A DNA stretch of 64,000 nucleotides from Ziziphus jujuba (GCF_031755915.1 NC_083390.1:22625001-22689000), one strand, 5' to 3'. Numbered from the stretch's first letter, positions 23,700 through 36,810 are shown. Notes: generated by a model not told the origin, from the sequence alone. Made by a program: numbers and translations.

Positions 23700-24995
23700 T
23701 CTATTACCCTAAAAAGGCCAACAGGCTTTTATGAAATTAAAGAAGCCAAAAGACGTCAAAATAATAATTAGTCACGCACAATGCGAGGAAATTTTTTGGA
23801 GTTCTTATTTATATTAATTAAGTAATTAAGAATTTTGAAAAGTTTACCTTGGAATATCAGAGTCTCGCATATTATTGGCTCTAGTTCTGAATTCATATAC
23901 AAAGTCAGTCCTCTGCTTCAGACAACTACTTTCGTCCTTACGGAAATGAGATTCAATAGTATGAATTAAGGCAGTGGTTTTGGCCCATGCAAATCGCTCA
24001 TTTGCCCTTTCTTCTTCAAAAATACTGCATGTTGCCAGAAAGTAAGCCAACAACAGCATTCTTCTGCTTAATCCATATTCCTCGAGTTCACATTCTCTGT
24101 ACCACCTGTCTATTTTGCATTTTGGCCACTATATTAATTTTTGTAGCTAAATGTGTATACTAATTGACAGCAAATATATAGTTTCGCCACAGCAATATTT
24201 TTGGAGGGTTTCAAATTTTTGAGTCTGTGACTAAATTAACATTTTTAACCAGAAAAACGCTAATAAAAAAATTGTGGCAAAAAAAATTATAAAATAATAT
24301 AATAAATAAATTCATTTTTTTATGTTAACAAATGATTAAGGAGGTAGGGGTGGTTTTTTCTCGTACTTCTGCGTTTTGTCCCATTCCATCCGATGCAATG
24401 CTTGACAATTGTTGTAGTCCAACTTCGCAAGCTCCAGGTATTCATTGTTGTTCACGTATGGCATCCTGTACGCCAAAAGAACAGTGTTTACCTTTTAATT
24501 AGTTAGATGCCTTAATCCAAATTATAATTATGATCCTTTTTTTATCTAATTTTAAAAATTATTATATAGTAGAGAAAATATATAAAAAAATAATTTATTT
24601 AAGCTTTTGGATTGAAGCAGTATATAATTTAATTTCATGTTATTATTATTTATCAAAAAGTTTTAAATTCAAAACTTATTAATTCTATCTGAAAAGGTAA
24701 AACCACATTTAAATTATTATTTCTCCTAAAAATTTAAATTGATAGAATATAAACTATTACTTATCATGAGATATATAATTTTGAAAGTAATAAGTATAAA
24801 ATTCATAATGACAAAAATGAAAAAAAAAATTTGGTCCAAGAAAACTCTAGATGCGTAAAGAGACAAAAATTGAACCTGTAGAGAGTCTTGCCAATCCAAA
24901 CGTCATTTTCGCCACCGTACTGTTCAATGTAGAATCTACTCTCCACTCGAGGCAAGCTTGCATACCATGGAACCTCTAGCGCGTACCCCACCTGC

Positions 24996-25036
<41 letters not shown>

Positions 25037-28000
25037 TTAAAAGATTCCAATAAAACATCTAGTCTGATTCTGATACACCCAATTATACATAATTAAGATA
25101 GAATATATTATAAATTACACCTAATTGGACACTCAATTGTTGTCCAATATAAATGGATTATGTATGTATATTAAAGTCTCATTACCTTAGAGTTTTTTAT
25201 ATATTTGTAAAATCTTTGGTGTTAAGCAAATAATATAATTACCTCGCCTGGCAAATCCTTGGTTATGATCCACTTATCCAGCAACTCATTAGAGGCTCGT
25301 TTTTGTCTTAGGAATTTGGACGAGAAGTCTTTGGCATCCTCAAGGATCTTCTCTCCTGGGAATATCACCTGAGAAGCTCTGTACAGATTAAACATTCCGG
25401 TCACCGCCTCCATTGACTGTCCGGGAAAGACGAAAAATTCTCCACCTTTCTTAAAATGCCCAAACACATCTGTTATATATATATATATTAGCAAATACTT
25501 TTATGTCACACCTTTAAAATAAAAAAATCAAATTAATATATATTTATATATATATTGGAGATTTATGATTTGTGCTTAAAGACTTGATTACCTGCAGAAA
25601 CTTTATAGCCATGCAATCTTAATAGCCGAAATCCCATGGCTGTATCATCTATATCCTCTATTTTTGTATTTCTTGCCCAGCAAATTCCCTTATCGGTCCA
25701 GTATCTGATAATTCATGTGGGTAATATTATTCATGATCAGACTAACGTATATACATATATATATATATATATATTATATCATATAATATTAATTTCGCTA
25801 TTAATTTTCAATTTTTTTAAGCATATATAAATGTACACTGTGGTTGGGCAAATATTTATATACCTGTATACATAATCCATGCATTCCTTAATCTCTGGCT
25901 CAAAGATTCTACATATTCCTAAGCGTTGTAACCGGTCCACAGCCCAAATGCGTTCGAACAAGTCAACCGGGTACACGTTTGGGACTAAGCCATAATAAAC
26001 AAAAGATAGTGTAAGTGACACTTTGTCCCAGAATCGAGTTTTTGCACATTCTTTTTTCAAAATTCATTTATCCAAATGGATGGTTAGGTTGATTTTTTAG
26101 ACAAAGAAATAATAAATTATGGGACAATATTGCGATGGCCTTTCAATTATTTTAAATGTTAAAGTGCAAAACATAAACATATATTATTTAGTTTAAAAGT
26201 CCGAGGCTATATTCAAGGATTTTAATATAGAAATGATGTTGTGAGGACTTTGTGATAAAGACATTTTATGTGACAAATATTATCGTTTATATTGTTTGCT
26301 ATAAAAGAAATATAAATTTTGAAACAACTTTAAAATTATATATATATATATATATATATCTATTTAATTGGATCTCATATAAATTTAATAAATCTAATGG
26401 ATTGTTATTTTTCTATTTAGATTTTATATAAAAAAAAATCAAAATAAATTTAAATGATATGATATTATTTAAACAATGTGGCTTATCACATAGAGTATTC
26501 TTACCATAAAATTGTTATTGTGTTTTTACTATATCAAAACTATTTACTTAAAAATGATAAATAATAACAAAATAGATCTCATTTTTTTAACATATCGTAA
26601 ATAAAGTTAGCTAATATTTTGGTGACTATAAAATTACTAGTATAACAAATTAAGTGAATTAATTTAGAGATTTATTAATTAGAAAAGATATACCAAAGAA
26701 AAAAAACACTATAAAAGATTGAAAAAAAAAATTTACATCTGAGACGAAACTAAGATAAAAGGCATACTCTTACCTCCGCCATTGAACCTCTGAACCACAC
26801 TAGTTAAATATTTCAAGCAATTTTGATCTTTGGTCTCATTAAGTGCAAAAGCAGTGGAGGATGGAGAGAACAAGAAAGACCCATCTAGCAACTGTAATTT
26901 GAGAAGCTTTTCCCAGTCCAAATCTGGCATTCCTTCCAAGCTATAGAGTAGCGTTGTTGGCACTTGTTGCATTATGTCCCGCGGTATCCTACATATGATA
27001 ATTAATATATCGTTTATAAAGAATATACTTACTTTTATTCAAAACTTAAACAATATGTATATATATTTTGCATTTATAACCAATGATGATGACTTCCAAA
27101 TCATGAGTTCAATATCTAGCTATAAAACCCCCACCCAATCTATATATATGCATATATATATATAAAAGCTACCTGGAGAGCTTTATATGTCTTCTGGCAT
27201 AAATGTCTTGCAAGATAGGAGAATCTTGATCAGGAACTTGAAGGTTTATTTTTCGAGCCATTTCTAGTAGAGATGGGAAAGCAACTTCAAAACCCCCAGG
27301 CATGTGCTCAGCGTTCTCGGTTTTGAGCTTACTTAAATTTTCCTTGAAAAATTTCATCCCTAAATCATGATGATCACAAATTGGGTATGTATGAGAGGTT
27401 TATTTATTTCCACTTGCGAATTTTTGATTAATATGGAACCGGAAAGAAATGAAGAAACCGAAAGAGAATCCTAATTCCCCTACTTTATTTTTTATTATTT
27501 TTCTTAATCCTTTTCGTTTCTCAAAATTACAAAATGTTATTATCTCCCTTTTACATTCTAGTTTTGTTTCATTTCATCCCCATATGTTTGATTATTTTCT
27601 AAAACTGCACATTCGACCTTATCTTATTCCTTCTATACAAACAATATCTAGTTTTTTTTTTTTTTTTTTTTTTTGCTGAATAAAACAATCCCCAGTTACG
27701 TACCTACTATCGTTTATGAACATATATATTACAAAAATTCCTCATTTATTTTAAACTTTTTGCACATCTACCTGCATGTTATGAGAAATTATGGATTAAT
27801 CTTACATTTTAATTTAACAAGTAACAACATGAAAATTTTTCTGACAAATTTACTTTTATTTAGTGAAAACAGTTTCTTAATATTTCAACGAGATTTAATT
27901 TATTTATCAATTTTAGTATTAAACCAATTTTTTCCATTTTAATAGAACAATAAATAAATAAATAAATAATGCATGTGCAACTTTTAGGCATGCAAATTTT

Positions 28001-28135
28001 GCATTAGAAAAAAAAAAAAAAAACTTTGCACATGCAAATATAACACATTGAATTATCCGCTGGCTGAACATGCCACTGTGTGCCATGAAAGCTTTGTTTC
28101 CACCTCTTTTAGTGTAGCTGTCAAGTTGCACTAGA

Positions 28136-28205
<70 letters not shown>

Positions 28206-28261
28206 TGGAACATGTCATTGCGGTGAGCTAGAAAAATCCGAAAGAAGTTGTTTCCCAATAT

Positions 28262-28305
<44 letters not shown>

Positions 28306-31232
28306 ATACCTTTTTGGCATTTTTGAGGATGAATATTCCATGATTTTAATGCTATCACACAAGCTAAAGTGTTAAGCAACCGGTCATGAGCCAAAAAGAT
28401 TTGATGATCTCCCCAAGAACCATCTGGTAGCTGATTGTTAGCAATCCATTGGAGGGTACTCGGAAATTGAGGACGATCACTCCCATTTATATCTTGTACT
28501 AGACCAACCCAAGCCGTATCATATGCCGAAATGCTTATTTCTCCATCATTCATACTTCCCAATGTTGATTTGATGGATAACACACGATCCCCTATCTCAT
28601 TCCTCGTGCAAACCTTTAATTATGATACGTATCAAAGCCATGTATAATTATAATTTTGATAGGTAATTAACTTTTGATATTTTTAATTTTAAAGTTTTTT
28701 TAATTATATTTTTTAATTTTTTATTCAGCAATATAAATTTTTAATTTTTTTTTTATTTTGCTATAATTAAGGCTTTATTTCTTTTGTCTAACAAAATTTA
28801 ATAATTGTCTCACATATTTGACATTGAATTACATCAAATTTTAAATTATAAGATATATATTAAAATATAAAATTTAAAATTATATCTAAATATTTATATT
28901 TTTTATATTTTTATATTTAAAATTTAATATCGTTTAATACAAATTACGTGAAACGATTATTAAATCTTATAAAAAAAATTAAATTAGATCCAAAATATAA
29001 TAAATAGAAAATATAAAAATTTAAATTGTTAAATTAAAAAATTAAATAATTAAATAATAAAATTTTTTAAAATTAAATATATTAAAATGTAATTAGTTCT
29101 AAATATCTCTTAGACATAAAAATATTTGAAACATAAAAGAAATGAAAATGAAAACTTGTCTAAAGTTGTTCAAACTTTTTACCTTTCTAGCTCCCCCATC
29201 CACGCCATCCTCTAGATTAATCCCGAGGCACTTTATCACTGGCATACCATTTTGAAGCACATTTAATTTGTGTATATATTGTAGACATACATAGGATATG
29301 ATGACTTTCTTTCAGCCCAAAAAAAAAAAAGAATGATGAGTCTCATGTATGTACTACATAAAACAAAAGTGTGATAAATAACATTTCATCTTTCACCAAA
29401 ATTATCACTTTATACATAAATAAATAACACTTTATCTTTTTGAATTATCATGGGTTTTTCGCTTTTAATTTGCTTTAAAAAAAAAAAAAGGCACTGGTTT
29501 AATCATATGCAATTTTAGCAAATATTTTTTATTAAATAATTTATACATGCATAAAATTGATGTAAAAAAGAATAATTTTACTTTTAATTAGAGTTGTATA
29601 ATTTGTGTGTCTGTCTATAAAACTTTGTCAAAACTTCATTACCTGAAAAATGGACTTTGTCAAAATTTCATTATTTGAAAAATGGATTTTAGCAAAGTTT
29701 CAACAGTTTAAAGATAATGTGAGAGGTTTTCTTTATTTGGGAGAGAAGGTGCAAATGGAGCTATATAGTGATATTTATCCCAAGGTTTAAAAATCAAAAT
29801 TTTCTAAATTTTGCTAAAATTTTCATATTTTCAAAGGATGAAAAGAAAATCTTGGTTCCAAATGCAAATGGGTAAAATTTTAAAATTTTCATTGAAATTT
29901 TTGATATTTTCATAAAATTTTTGTTAAACATCCACATCAATTCATACACAATTTATCAAAAATCCATAATTTTCATGAAATTTTTTAACAATTTCTATGG
30001 AAATTTTTTTTAACTTTTTACAAAAAGTAGTAAATATTATTGATATTTAATTGTCTACTTACCTATTATTTTTTTTTACCATAATAAATTTAATAGTTCT
30101 AGAAATATTACAAAGTAGATATAAATTATACTATAGACAAAAATACGAATATGCATATGAAAATATTGATAAATATTATATTATAAATATTATAAAATAG
30201 ATAAATATTATAAAGACATGCAAAAAATGTATTCTCTGCAAATGTGGCTAAATAAATTGATCAAGTAATAAGTCATATGTATCATTTTAAACTCAACCGT
30301 CGGAGGCAATATCATATAATGATTATCATTAAAAATAATTTTATTTTATATAAGATCCATATAGTTAGCATATTAATATTTACATGCAAAATTATAAAAG
30401 AGATATAACTTTTAATAATTATTTTTCATTATTTTACATATCAAAATGAGGATGAGGAAAAGACTAATAATTTTTAATTATCCAAAAATTTTATATCGTA
30501 TTGAGATGACATTTTATGATTTATAATATAATTATAATAATTATTTTATATATTTTAATTAATAGATTTTTTCATCAAGTATGTGTTTTTTTTTGGGGGC
30601 ATATTTTTATTTATTATAATATACTTATAATTATCAATGCTTAATATACATCATGACTAAAAAAAATATCAAATTCATTCAATATTTTTATAATTTTTAT
30701 AGTCAATTTGATAATTAATTAATTAATTAAATTTAATCTAAAGTTTTAATAAAAATTTTGGTTTTTTAAAATAATTTTTTATTATTTTTTTTCATTTTTA
30801 TAAATTTTTATCAATATTTAATAACTTTTGATATTTAATGGATATTTTTATATTTTAAATTTTCGATATTTTCATCAATATCGATTTTCTGAACCTTTAT
30901 TTATCCTAAATAAGCAAATAATATATGTATTTGTATGTGGTTTTGTGGCTATCTTAAAACCAAATCAATGATCCTTGTAAATATAGCCTGTATCAATGTT
31001 CATACTTTTCTATATGTGAGGTTTCGAATTTAATTCATCCAGTAATTAAAAAAAATCAAATCAACAATATTGCCAAATTACTCCTTTTTTTTAATATATA
31101 AATAAAAAGTAAGCCTTACCAGCTTCAATACGAGGCTTGGAAATATAAATGAAAAAGCTTACCAGCCTGAGTACGAGGCTTGGATATTCGACCGCATTTG
31201 GCTTTGAAATCAAAGTCATGTCGTTTGACCAT
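22028..31232 (-). CDS. CPS: Class II diterpene synthase (copalyl diphosphate synthase type, TPS-c), probably of specialised metabolism
   Basis: Predicted to cyclise geranylgeranyl diphosphate to a copalyl-type diphosphate, normally in plastids. Exons in coding order: 31163-31232, 29183-29304, 28310-28613, 27173-27359, 26774-26988, 25864-25984, 25592-25704, 25243-25469, 24876-24991, 24367-24465, 23848-24105, 23199-23313, 22648-22854, 22028-22264. All borders are GT-AG and the phases join to 796 aa, about the usual family length. Landmarks: [12 protein letters not shown] near residue 92, the DGSWGD motif in exon 3, catalytic DIDD at 357-360, [20 protein letters not shown], and the end [11 protein letters not shown]. 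Family knowledge says DxDD protonates the substrate; no class I DDxxD domain follows. Tyr243 replaces the catalytic-base His of gibberellin CPS, with Asn302 kept. Arg311 replaces the Mg-switch His. Weak points: the start Met gives no convincing transit peptide, an in-frame TGA lies upstream, and the exon 2 acceptor is uncertain. Confidence 0.93.
28137..28300. repeat. (TA)n and (GT)n microsatellites in synthase intron 3
   Basis: A long (TA)n tract (28,137-28,205) and a (GT)n tract (28,264-28,300) lie within 10-170 bp of the exon 3 donor site. They are likely polymorphic between individuals. Confidence 0.9.
31112..31185 (-). repeat. 44-bp tandem duplication at the exon 1 donor of the synthase
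   Basis: The sequence around the exon 1 end (accagcctgagtacgaggct, 31,161-31,180) is repeated 44 bp downstream in gene direction (accagcttcaatacgaggct, 31,117-31,136), including the gtaag donor. Use of the second donor would add codons that run into TGA in the current frame, so only the first donor gives an open protein. Confidence 0.75.
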
Positions 31233-31589
31233 ACTCCCACGAGACCAAACACCTGTATGAAATAGTGGTGGACGTTTAACCAATTGATCATCCACTTTAC
31301 GAAGAGCTCAATAAGGATAATTCTATCCATATTTTTTGATAGTAAATAGACAAAACAAACTGTGAAAAATATTAACTGCCTTTTTAAATAAGTCAATATT
31401 CTAACACTGAAAATGAGAGGGAAAAAAAAAAAAGGAGAACAGGGAAAAAAAAAAAAGGAGAACATACTATCTTCATTTTTAATGAGTGTATGTATATATA
31501 TTTTTTGCTTAATTACATTTTGATATTTTAACTTATAAAATTTTACATTTAAATCTTTAATTTTAAAAATAACAATTTAGACTCTTATT

Positions 31590-31760
31590 TTTTATTTTAT
31601 TTATTGTAGTGATTTATTGAACTACGTGCACCCTTATTGACACGTGTTGGACACAAAAAACTTGATATACATAATAAATACATATCCAACTAATTTAAAT
31701 TTTTGGAATCAATAGTAATTCAATATGGTATCAGAGTTAGAGATCCAAAAGGTTCTCAAT
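31590..31760 (+). mobile_element. Possible TRIM/copia LTR remnant with a Met-tRNA primer-binding-like site
   Basis: The sequence tatggtatcagagttagaga resembles TGGTATCAGAGC, complementary to the initiator Met-tRNA and used as primer site by many copia and TRIM elements. A TGTTGGACAC stretch about 80 bp upstream and ...attca just before it could be LTR borders. No second LTR was found. Tentative. Confidence 0.3.
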
Positions 31761-31949
31761 TCAAAACTCAACAACTGCATTCAAAAAATAAAATAAAAAA
31801 TAAAAAATAAAAATAAAATAAGTAAAAATAAAAAAAATGTAAAAATGAGTATTAAAGAAGAATATAAATAAAATGAAAGGTAAAAACAAATTAAGCTATT
31901 AGAATGGGTGGTTTCTTTATGTAAAATTTTTTATTTTTGATATCTTCTT

Positions 31950-33507
31950 CTCAATTTATTTATTTATTTTACATTTAAATTTAAATGTTTTAATTCCATT
32001 TTTTCTTGTTTTAGTTTGAATAATGAAAAAAAACTATAAATGGTGTAAATTGACCTATTTGTTTGTAATTTGTTACCAAGAGTTAGAAAAATAACTTTTT
32101 TGAAATAAATGATAATTCATCGATAAGTAAAAAAAGATAAATATAATATTATTAAGCTGGATACGTGATCCCATTCTTGAGAGGGAAATAGGGAATATTA
32201 GATACAAAAATAGAAAAGATAAATATAATTAAGTTATTAGAATGGTGATAATTCATCAACAACTAGAAAAATAACTTTTTCAGAATCAATAATAATTCAA
32301 TAGAAAAAGATAAATATAATATTATTGAACTGATATGATGCCATTTTTGACAAGAAAAAAGATGCATATAAGCCAACTAGATACGCGTGTGTGTGTGTTT
32401 TTTATCGAAGAAATTAGAGCAAATGACAGTTTTCTCGAAGAAATTAGAGCAAATGACAGAATCTTGCCAGTGTGTGTGTGTGTGAGAGAGAGTGTGTTTT
32501 CTCGAAGAAATTAGAGCAAATGACAGAATCTTACCAGCAAAAGGTTTTATCTGAAGGTTAGAAGTGATTAAAAGATCAGGTCTGACTGGGATGAGGAGGG
32601 GGGCAGAACGAGAAGACATGGTGTTTTGAGCTATACGCAGTGGCGAATTTTTTAATGGGTATTTATTTCCTAGTTAAAACGTCCTCATTTTGTGGCCATA
32701 CCACAAGTAGACTTTCCATGTAGGTTCCTGCTAGAAGGCGGCGTGTCGCTGGGGTTGGGGGGCATAGTAGTCAGCAAAAAAACATTTGAAAGTCGTCTTT
32801 TTAGAGGGGGGGGAAAAAAAGGGAAAAAAGGGGTCCCTCTTTTTTCCTTAACCCTTCCTGTTTTATTGAGTTTAATATTATTAGTGTTTTACTAATTGGT
32901 CCCCGAGAGGTTAAGTACTGGTCATGTTCCTTGAAACGAATTTTGTTGAACTCAGATGTGCAATTCACATAATGTGACTGAAAGGAGGACAACGTGGTGA
33001 TTTCGGGACCGTCTGAAATTTGCTCCACTTCACGTCTGGATCATAGTTTTGGCTCATTTCCACGACTTTTCTTTTCATCTTCCTTTGATCACGTTTGACA
33101 TTGTCAATAAGCGACCGATGCATGTAATCACGTATGGTGATGGATGGGTGGGATCTATATATATGATAATGATTTTTGCTATGAATGGGATAGCTTCCAT
33201 TTTTTAGGCTTTTATGACTGGATGATTTTCCGATTTGACAAAGAGTTGTACAAGATGGATGGGATGGCTTGCAGACTTTTATTGACTGGATAATTTTCCA
33301 AACCAACAAGGAGCAGAGGGCAGTTCTGTCCTCTTCAATTAATTAATTTTTTTTTTCCTTGGTTTACAATAATTAGTCTAGAAAGATTCAGCAATAAATT
33401 TGTGATTAGATGGGGATGGTTGTTCTAATATTCTGGCTTTAACATGAAATTTTAATTCGTGTTATACATATTAAAATTTGTAGCATATTCGCCATTGTAA
33501 TACGGAG
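31950..33507. repeat. 5' upstream region of the synthase, block B2
   Basis: This is the region 0.7-2.3 kb upstream of the synthase start. It shares ttagagcaaatgacagaatc, agcaaaaggtttt, aaaagatcaggtctgact and gggtatttattt with 2,640-2,790 and 39,250-39,380. It also shares tatgactgga and tcttaaa-type stretches with the 14.4, 20.3 and 43.7 kb copies. Local small tandem duplications are visible: the ttagagcaaatgacag unit three times at 32,413-32,526, and a block of about 175 bp at 32,085/32,262. It presumably includes the promoter, but I cannot place a TATA box with confidence. Confidence 0.7.
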
Positions 33508-34295
33508 AAGTTTTTTTTTTTTTTTTACGAGATGTTTGGATAGTAGTAAATTTAGTGAGAATTTAAAATTTTTTAGAAAAGTAAATTTTTTTTTTATTTG
33601 GATAATTTTTAAGAGAAAGAATTTGTGAATCTCAATAAAAAATAAATTTCGTAATATGGAAAACTAATAGGAAAAGTATATCCTACTAGATCCATTTGGA
33701 AAGTATCAAAATTGAGAGGAAAAATAATTCTCAGGATTTAGTTTCCTGAAAATTAATTTTTCTCTTAGTTTCTTTGGTAAGTAATAGGAAAGTTAAGATT
33801 TATAAGTAATTAAATTTAAGATTGTATAATAAATTAAGAGTAAATATGTATTTTTAAAAAATTTCAAAACTAATTTCTCTGGAATTTTCAAAATGACACC
33901 TATATATATGGGAACCACTTTCTCACATATTTTCTTGCTGGGAATCTAATTCCCTTGATCCACACTTTTCTAGCTCATAATAAACATCCAAACAAAAAAA
34001 AAATTATTACTTTTCTTAGAAAATTAGATTCCCACTAACTTTATTTCTATCCAAACATGCCATAAAGAGGTGTCATTCTAAAATTTTCTGAAAAACTGAT
34101 ATTATATATATATATTTTTAAATATAATTTTATCCTTTAATTTTAATATATAAATTTTTTTAATTACTTGTAAGTTTTTTTTTATAATTAACCAAACACT
34201 ATAAAAAAAATTTCAAAAAAATTCATTTTCAGAAAATTGAATCCCAAAAACTAAAAATCAGTTTCTTTCAATATTTTTCCTTTTTACCAAACAGC
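33508..34295. mobile_element. MITE-type insertion(s), hAT-like GTTTGGATAG ends
   Basis: The stretch interrupts sequence that is continuous in the neighbouring copy (near 34,845). Its left part gatgtttggatagtagtaaa (33,531) is inverted at 34,035-34,060 (tatttctatccaaacatgcc), with further matching arms (tttagtgagaat/attcccactaac). A second gtttgg end at about 34,285 suggests one element nested in or next to another. No coding capacity. Confidence 0.6.
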
Positions 34296-34460
34296 TCATT
34301 AAGGAATCTCTATATCTATCATACTCTATTTTAAAAGTCAGTCCATAGAAAATATCTTCAATAAATCTTTTTTTTGGCTTTGAGCGAAATTCAGTGTATG
34401 CAAAAATAATATCTATATATATATACACATATATATTATATTCTAATATTTCACAAAAAC

Positions 34461-34492
<32 letters not shown>

Positions 34493-34849
34493 TCTAATAA
34501 AAAGTGCCTGCAGGGTTTTATGAAATAAAAGAAGCCAAAAGAGTCAAAATATGATAATGATTTTTGCTATGAAATGGGATAGCTTGTAGACTTGTATGAC
34601 TGGATAATTTTCGAAACCAACAAGGAGCATCGCAATCGCATCTTTAGAACTGAGGGCAGTTCTGTCCTCTTAAATTTATTTATTTATTATTTTTCCCTTG
34701 GTTTACAATAATTAGTCTAGAAAGATTCAGCAATTAATTTGTGATTGGACTGGCGCTGGTTGTTCCAATATTCTGGCTTTAACATGAAATTTTAATTCGT
34801 GTTATACACATTAAAATTTGTCGCCATAGAGGAGAATTGTAATACGTAG
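34296..34849. repeat. Local duplication carrying a synthase intron 11 fragment
   Basis: 34,296-34,545 repeats 34,850-35,090 (aaggaatctctrtatctatc, ctttgagc-aaattca, gcaaaaataatatctatata). Its end (ggttttatgaaataaaagaagccaaaag) matches synthase intron 11 at about 23,725-23,755. 34,546-34,849 repeats 33,165-33,507 (gatttttgctatga-atggga, ctagaaagattcagcaat). So this piece was duplicated together with degraded synthase sequence. Confidence 0.7.
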
Positions 34850-34982
34850 GACCATAAGGAATCTCTGTATCTATCGTACTCTGTTTTAAAAGTCAATCCA
34901 TAGAAAAACCTTCAACCATTCTTTTTTTTTTTTTTTTTTTTTTTGGCTTTGAGCCAAATTCACTGTATGCAAAAATAATATC

Positions 34983-35019
<37 letters not shown>

Positions 35020-35426
35020 TATATTTTAATACCAAAAAAAAGGCCAACAGGGTTTTATTAAATTAAAGGAGCCAAAGGAAGTCAAAATAATAATTAGTCA
35101 CGCAAAATGTGAGGAAAGGTTTTTGGGGTTCTTATTTATATTAATTAAGTAATTAAGAGTTTCGAAAAGTTTACCTTGGAATATCATAGTCTCGCATATT
35201 ATTGGCTCTCGGTCTGAGGTTTTGTATTTCTTTTCTCAAAATTCATTTACCGAAATGGATGATTAGGTTGATTTTTTTGACAAAGAAACAATAACTTGTG
35301 TGACAATATCGCCAGGGCTTTTCAACTATTTTAGAAGGTAAAGTGCAAAATATATAACAGTTAAAAAGTGCAAGACTATATTAAGAATTATAATATAATA
35401 AAGATGCGTGAAAACTTTATAAACTT

Positions 35427-35467
<41 letters not shown>

Positions 35468-36810
35468 TTATTTATGATAACTGGTTATAACTTTTATGTC
35501 CTGAGTTCAAGATTTGACGGTAATATTATTCTCCCCAATTTAGAAAAATAAAAAAAGCTACCTGTCAAGCTTTATACGTATTCTGGCATAAATGTTTTGC
35601 AAAATAGGAGAATCTTGATCACGAAGTTGAAGGTTTATTTTCCAACCCATTTTTTGTCGAGATGGGAAAGCAACTTCGAAACCCATAGGCACGCGCTCAG
35701 CGTTCTCGGTTTTAAGCTAACTTAAATTTTCCTTGAAAAATTCCATTCCTAAATCATGATTATCACAAAATGGGGATATGTATGAGAGGTTTATTTATTA
35801 TCACTTGCAAATTTTCGATTAATATGGAAACGGAAAGAAACGAAGAAACCGAAAGAGAATCCTAATTCCTCTACTTTAAATATATACATCCTTGCTGTTT
35901 TTGAAAATTACAAATTGTTCTTATCTCCTTTTTACATTCTAGTTTTGTTTCATTTCATCTCATTGTTCTAAAACTGCACATTTGACCTTATCTTACCCCT
36001 TCTATACAAACAATAACTAGATTTGTGTGTGTGTGTGTGTGTGTGTTGGTGGGAATAAAACAATACAAATTACCTACTATTGTTTATGAATATATTACAA
36101 AAATTCCTCATTTATTTTAAATTTTTTGCACATCTACACTATAAAAAAATATAAATTAATCTTACATTTTAATTTAACATGAAATCTTTTTGACAAATTT
36201 ACTCTTTTTTTAAGGAAACAAATTTAAAAATTTACTTCTGTCTAATGAAACAGTTTCTTAATATTTCAAGGAGATTTAATTTATATATCAAACTTGGAAT
36301 TAACTCTATTATTTTTTCCTTCTTAATATAATAAATAAATAAATAATACATTAATTTATTTCATTTCTTACATTTCAAATCCACGACCTTTTAATGTAAA
36401 AGTGAATAGCATACCAATTGAACTAATTTTATATTTGATATCCATATACAACTTTACATAGGCACATTTTTCATTAAAAAAAAACAAAAAAACAAAAACG
36501 AAAACCAAACCAAAACAAAACGAAAAAACTTTACACATGCAATACAACGTACACATTGTCTTTTGGATATACGAGTGCATTTGGCGTTGAAATCAAAGTT
36601 ATGTTGTTTGACTATAGCCCCAAAGACCAAACACCTGTACGAAATAATGGTGGACGTTCGTTTAACCAACTAATCATTTACTTTATTAAAAACTTAATAA
36701 GGATTTTTTTTCTCTGGAACTTAGTAAGGATCTTCTATCCTTATTTCTCCTGGAGCAAATAGATAAAACAAACAATGAAAAAAATTAACTGTTTTTCAAA
36801 TAAGGTGATA
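34850..36810 (-). pseudogene. Decayed, rearranged second copy of the class II diterpene synthase
   Basis: Three exon remnants keep the gene order and strand. 35,175-35,218 matches the 3' end of exon 11 with its donor. 35,572-35,748 matches exon 4 with both splice sites; it encodes recognisable [14 protein letters not shown] and DQDSPILQ segments but has an in-frame TAG in place of a Lys codon and small deletions. About 36,566-36,670 matches exon 1 (VKQHNFDFNAKC against [12 protein letters not shown]), with an indel just upstream. Introns match too, and two deletions are readable: the exon 11 fragment runs straight into intron 5 sequence (like 26,045), and that into the exon 4 side (like 27,165). 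All catalytic exons are gone, so it cannot make an enzyme. Confidence 0.9.
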
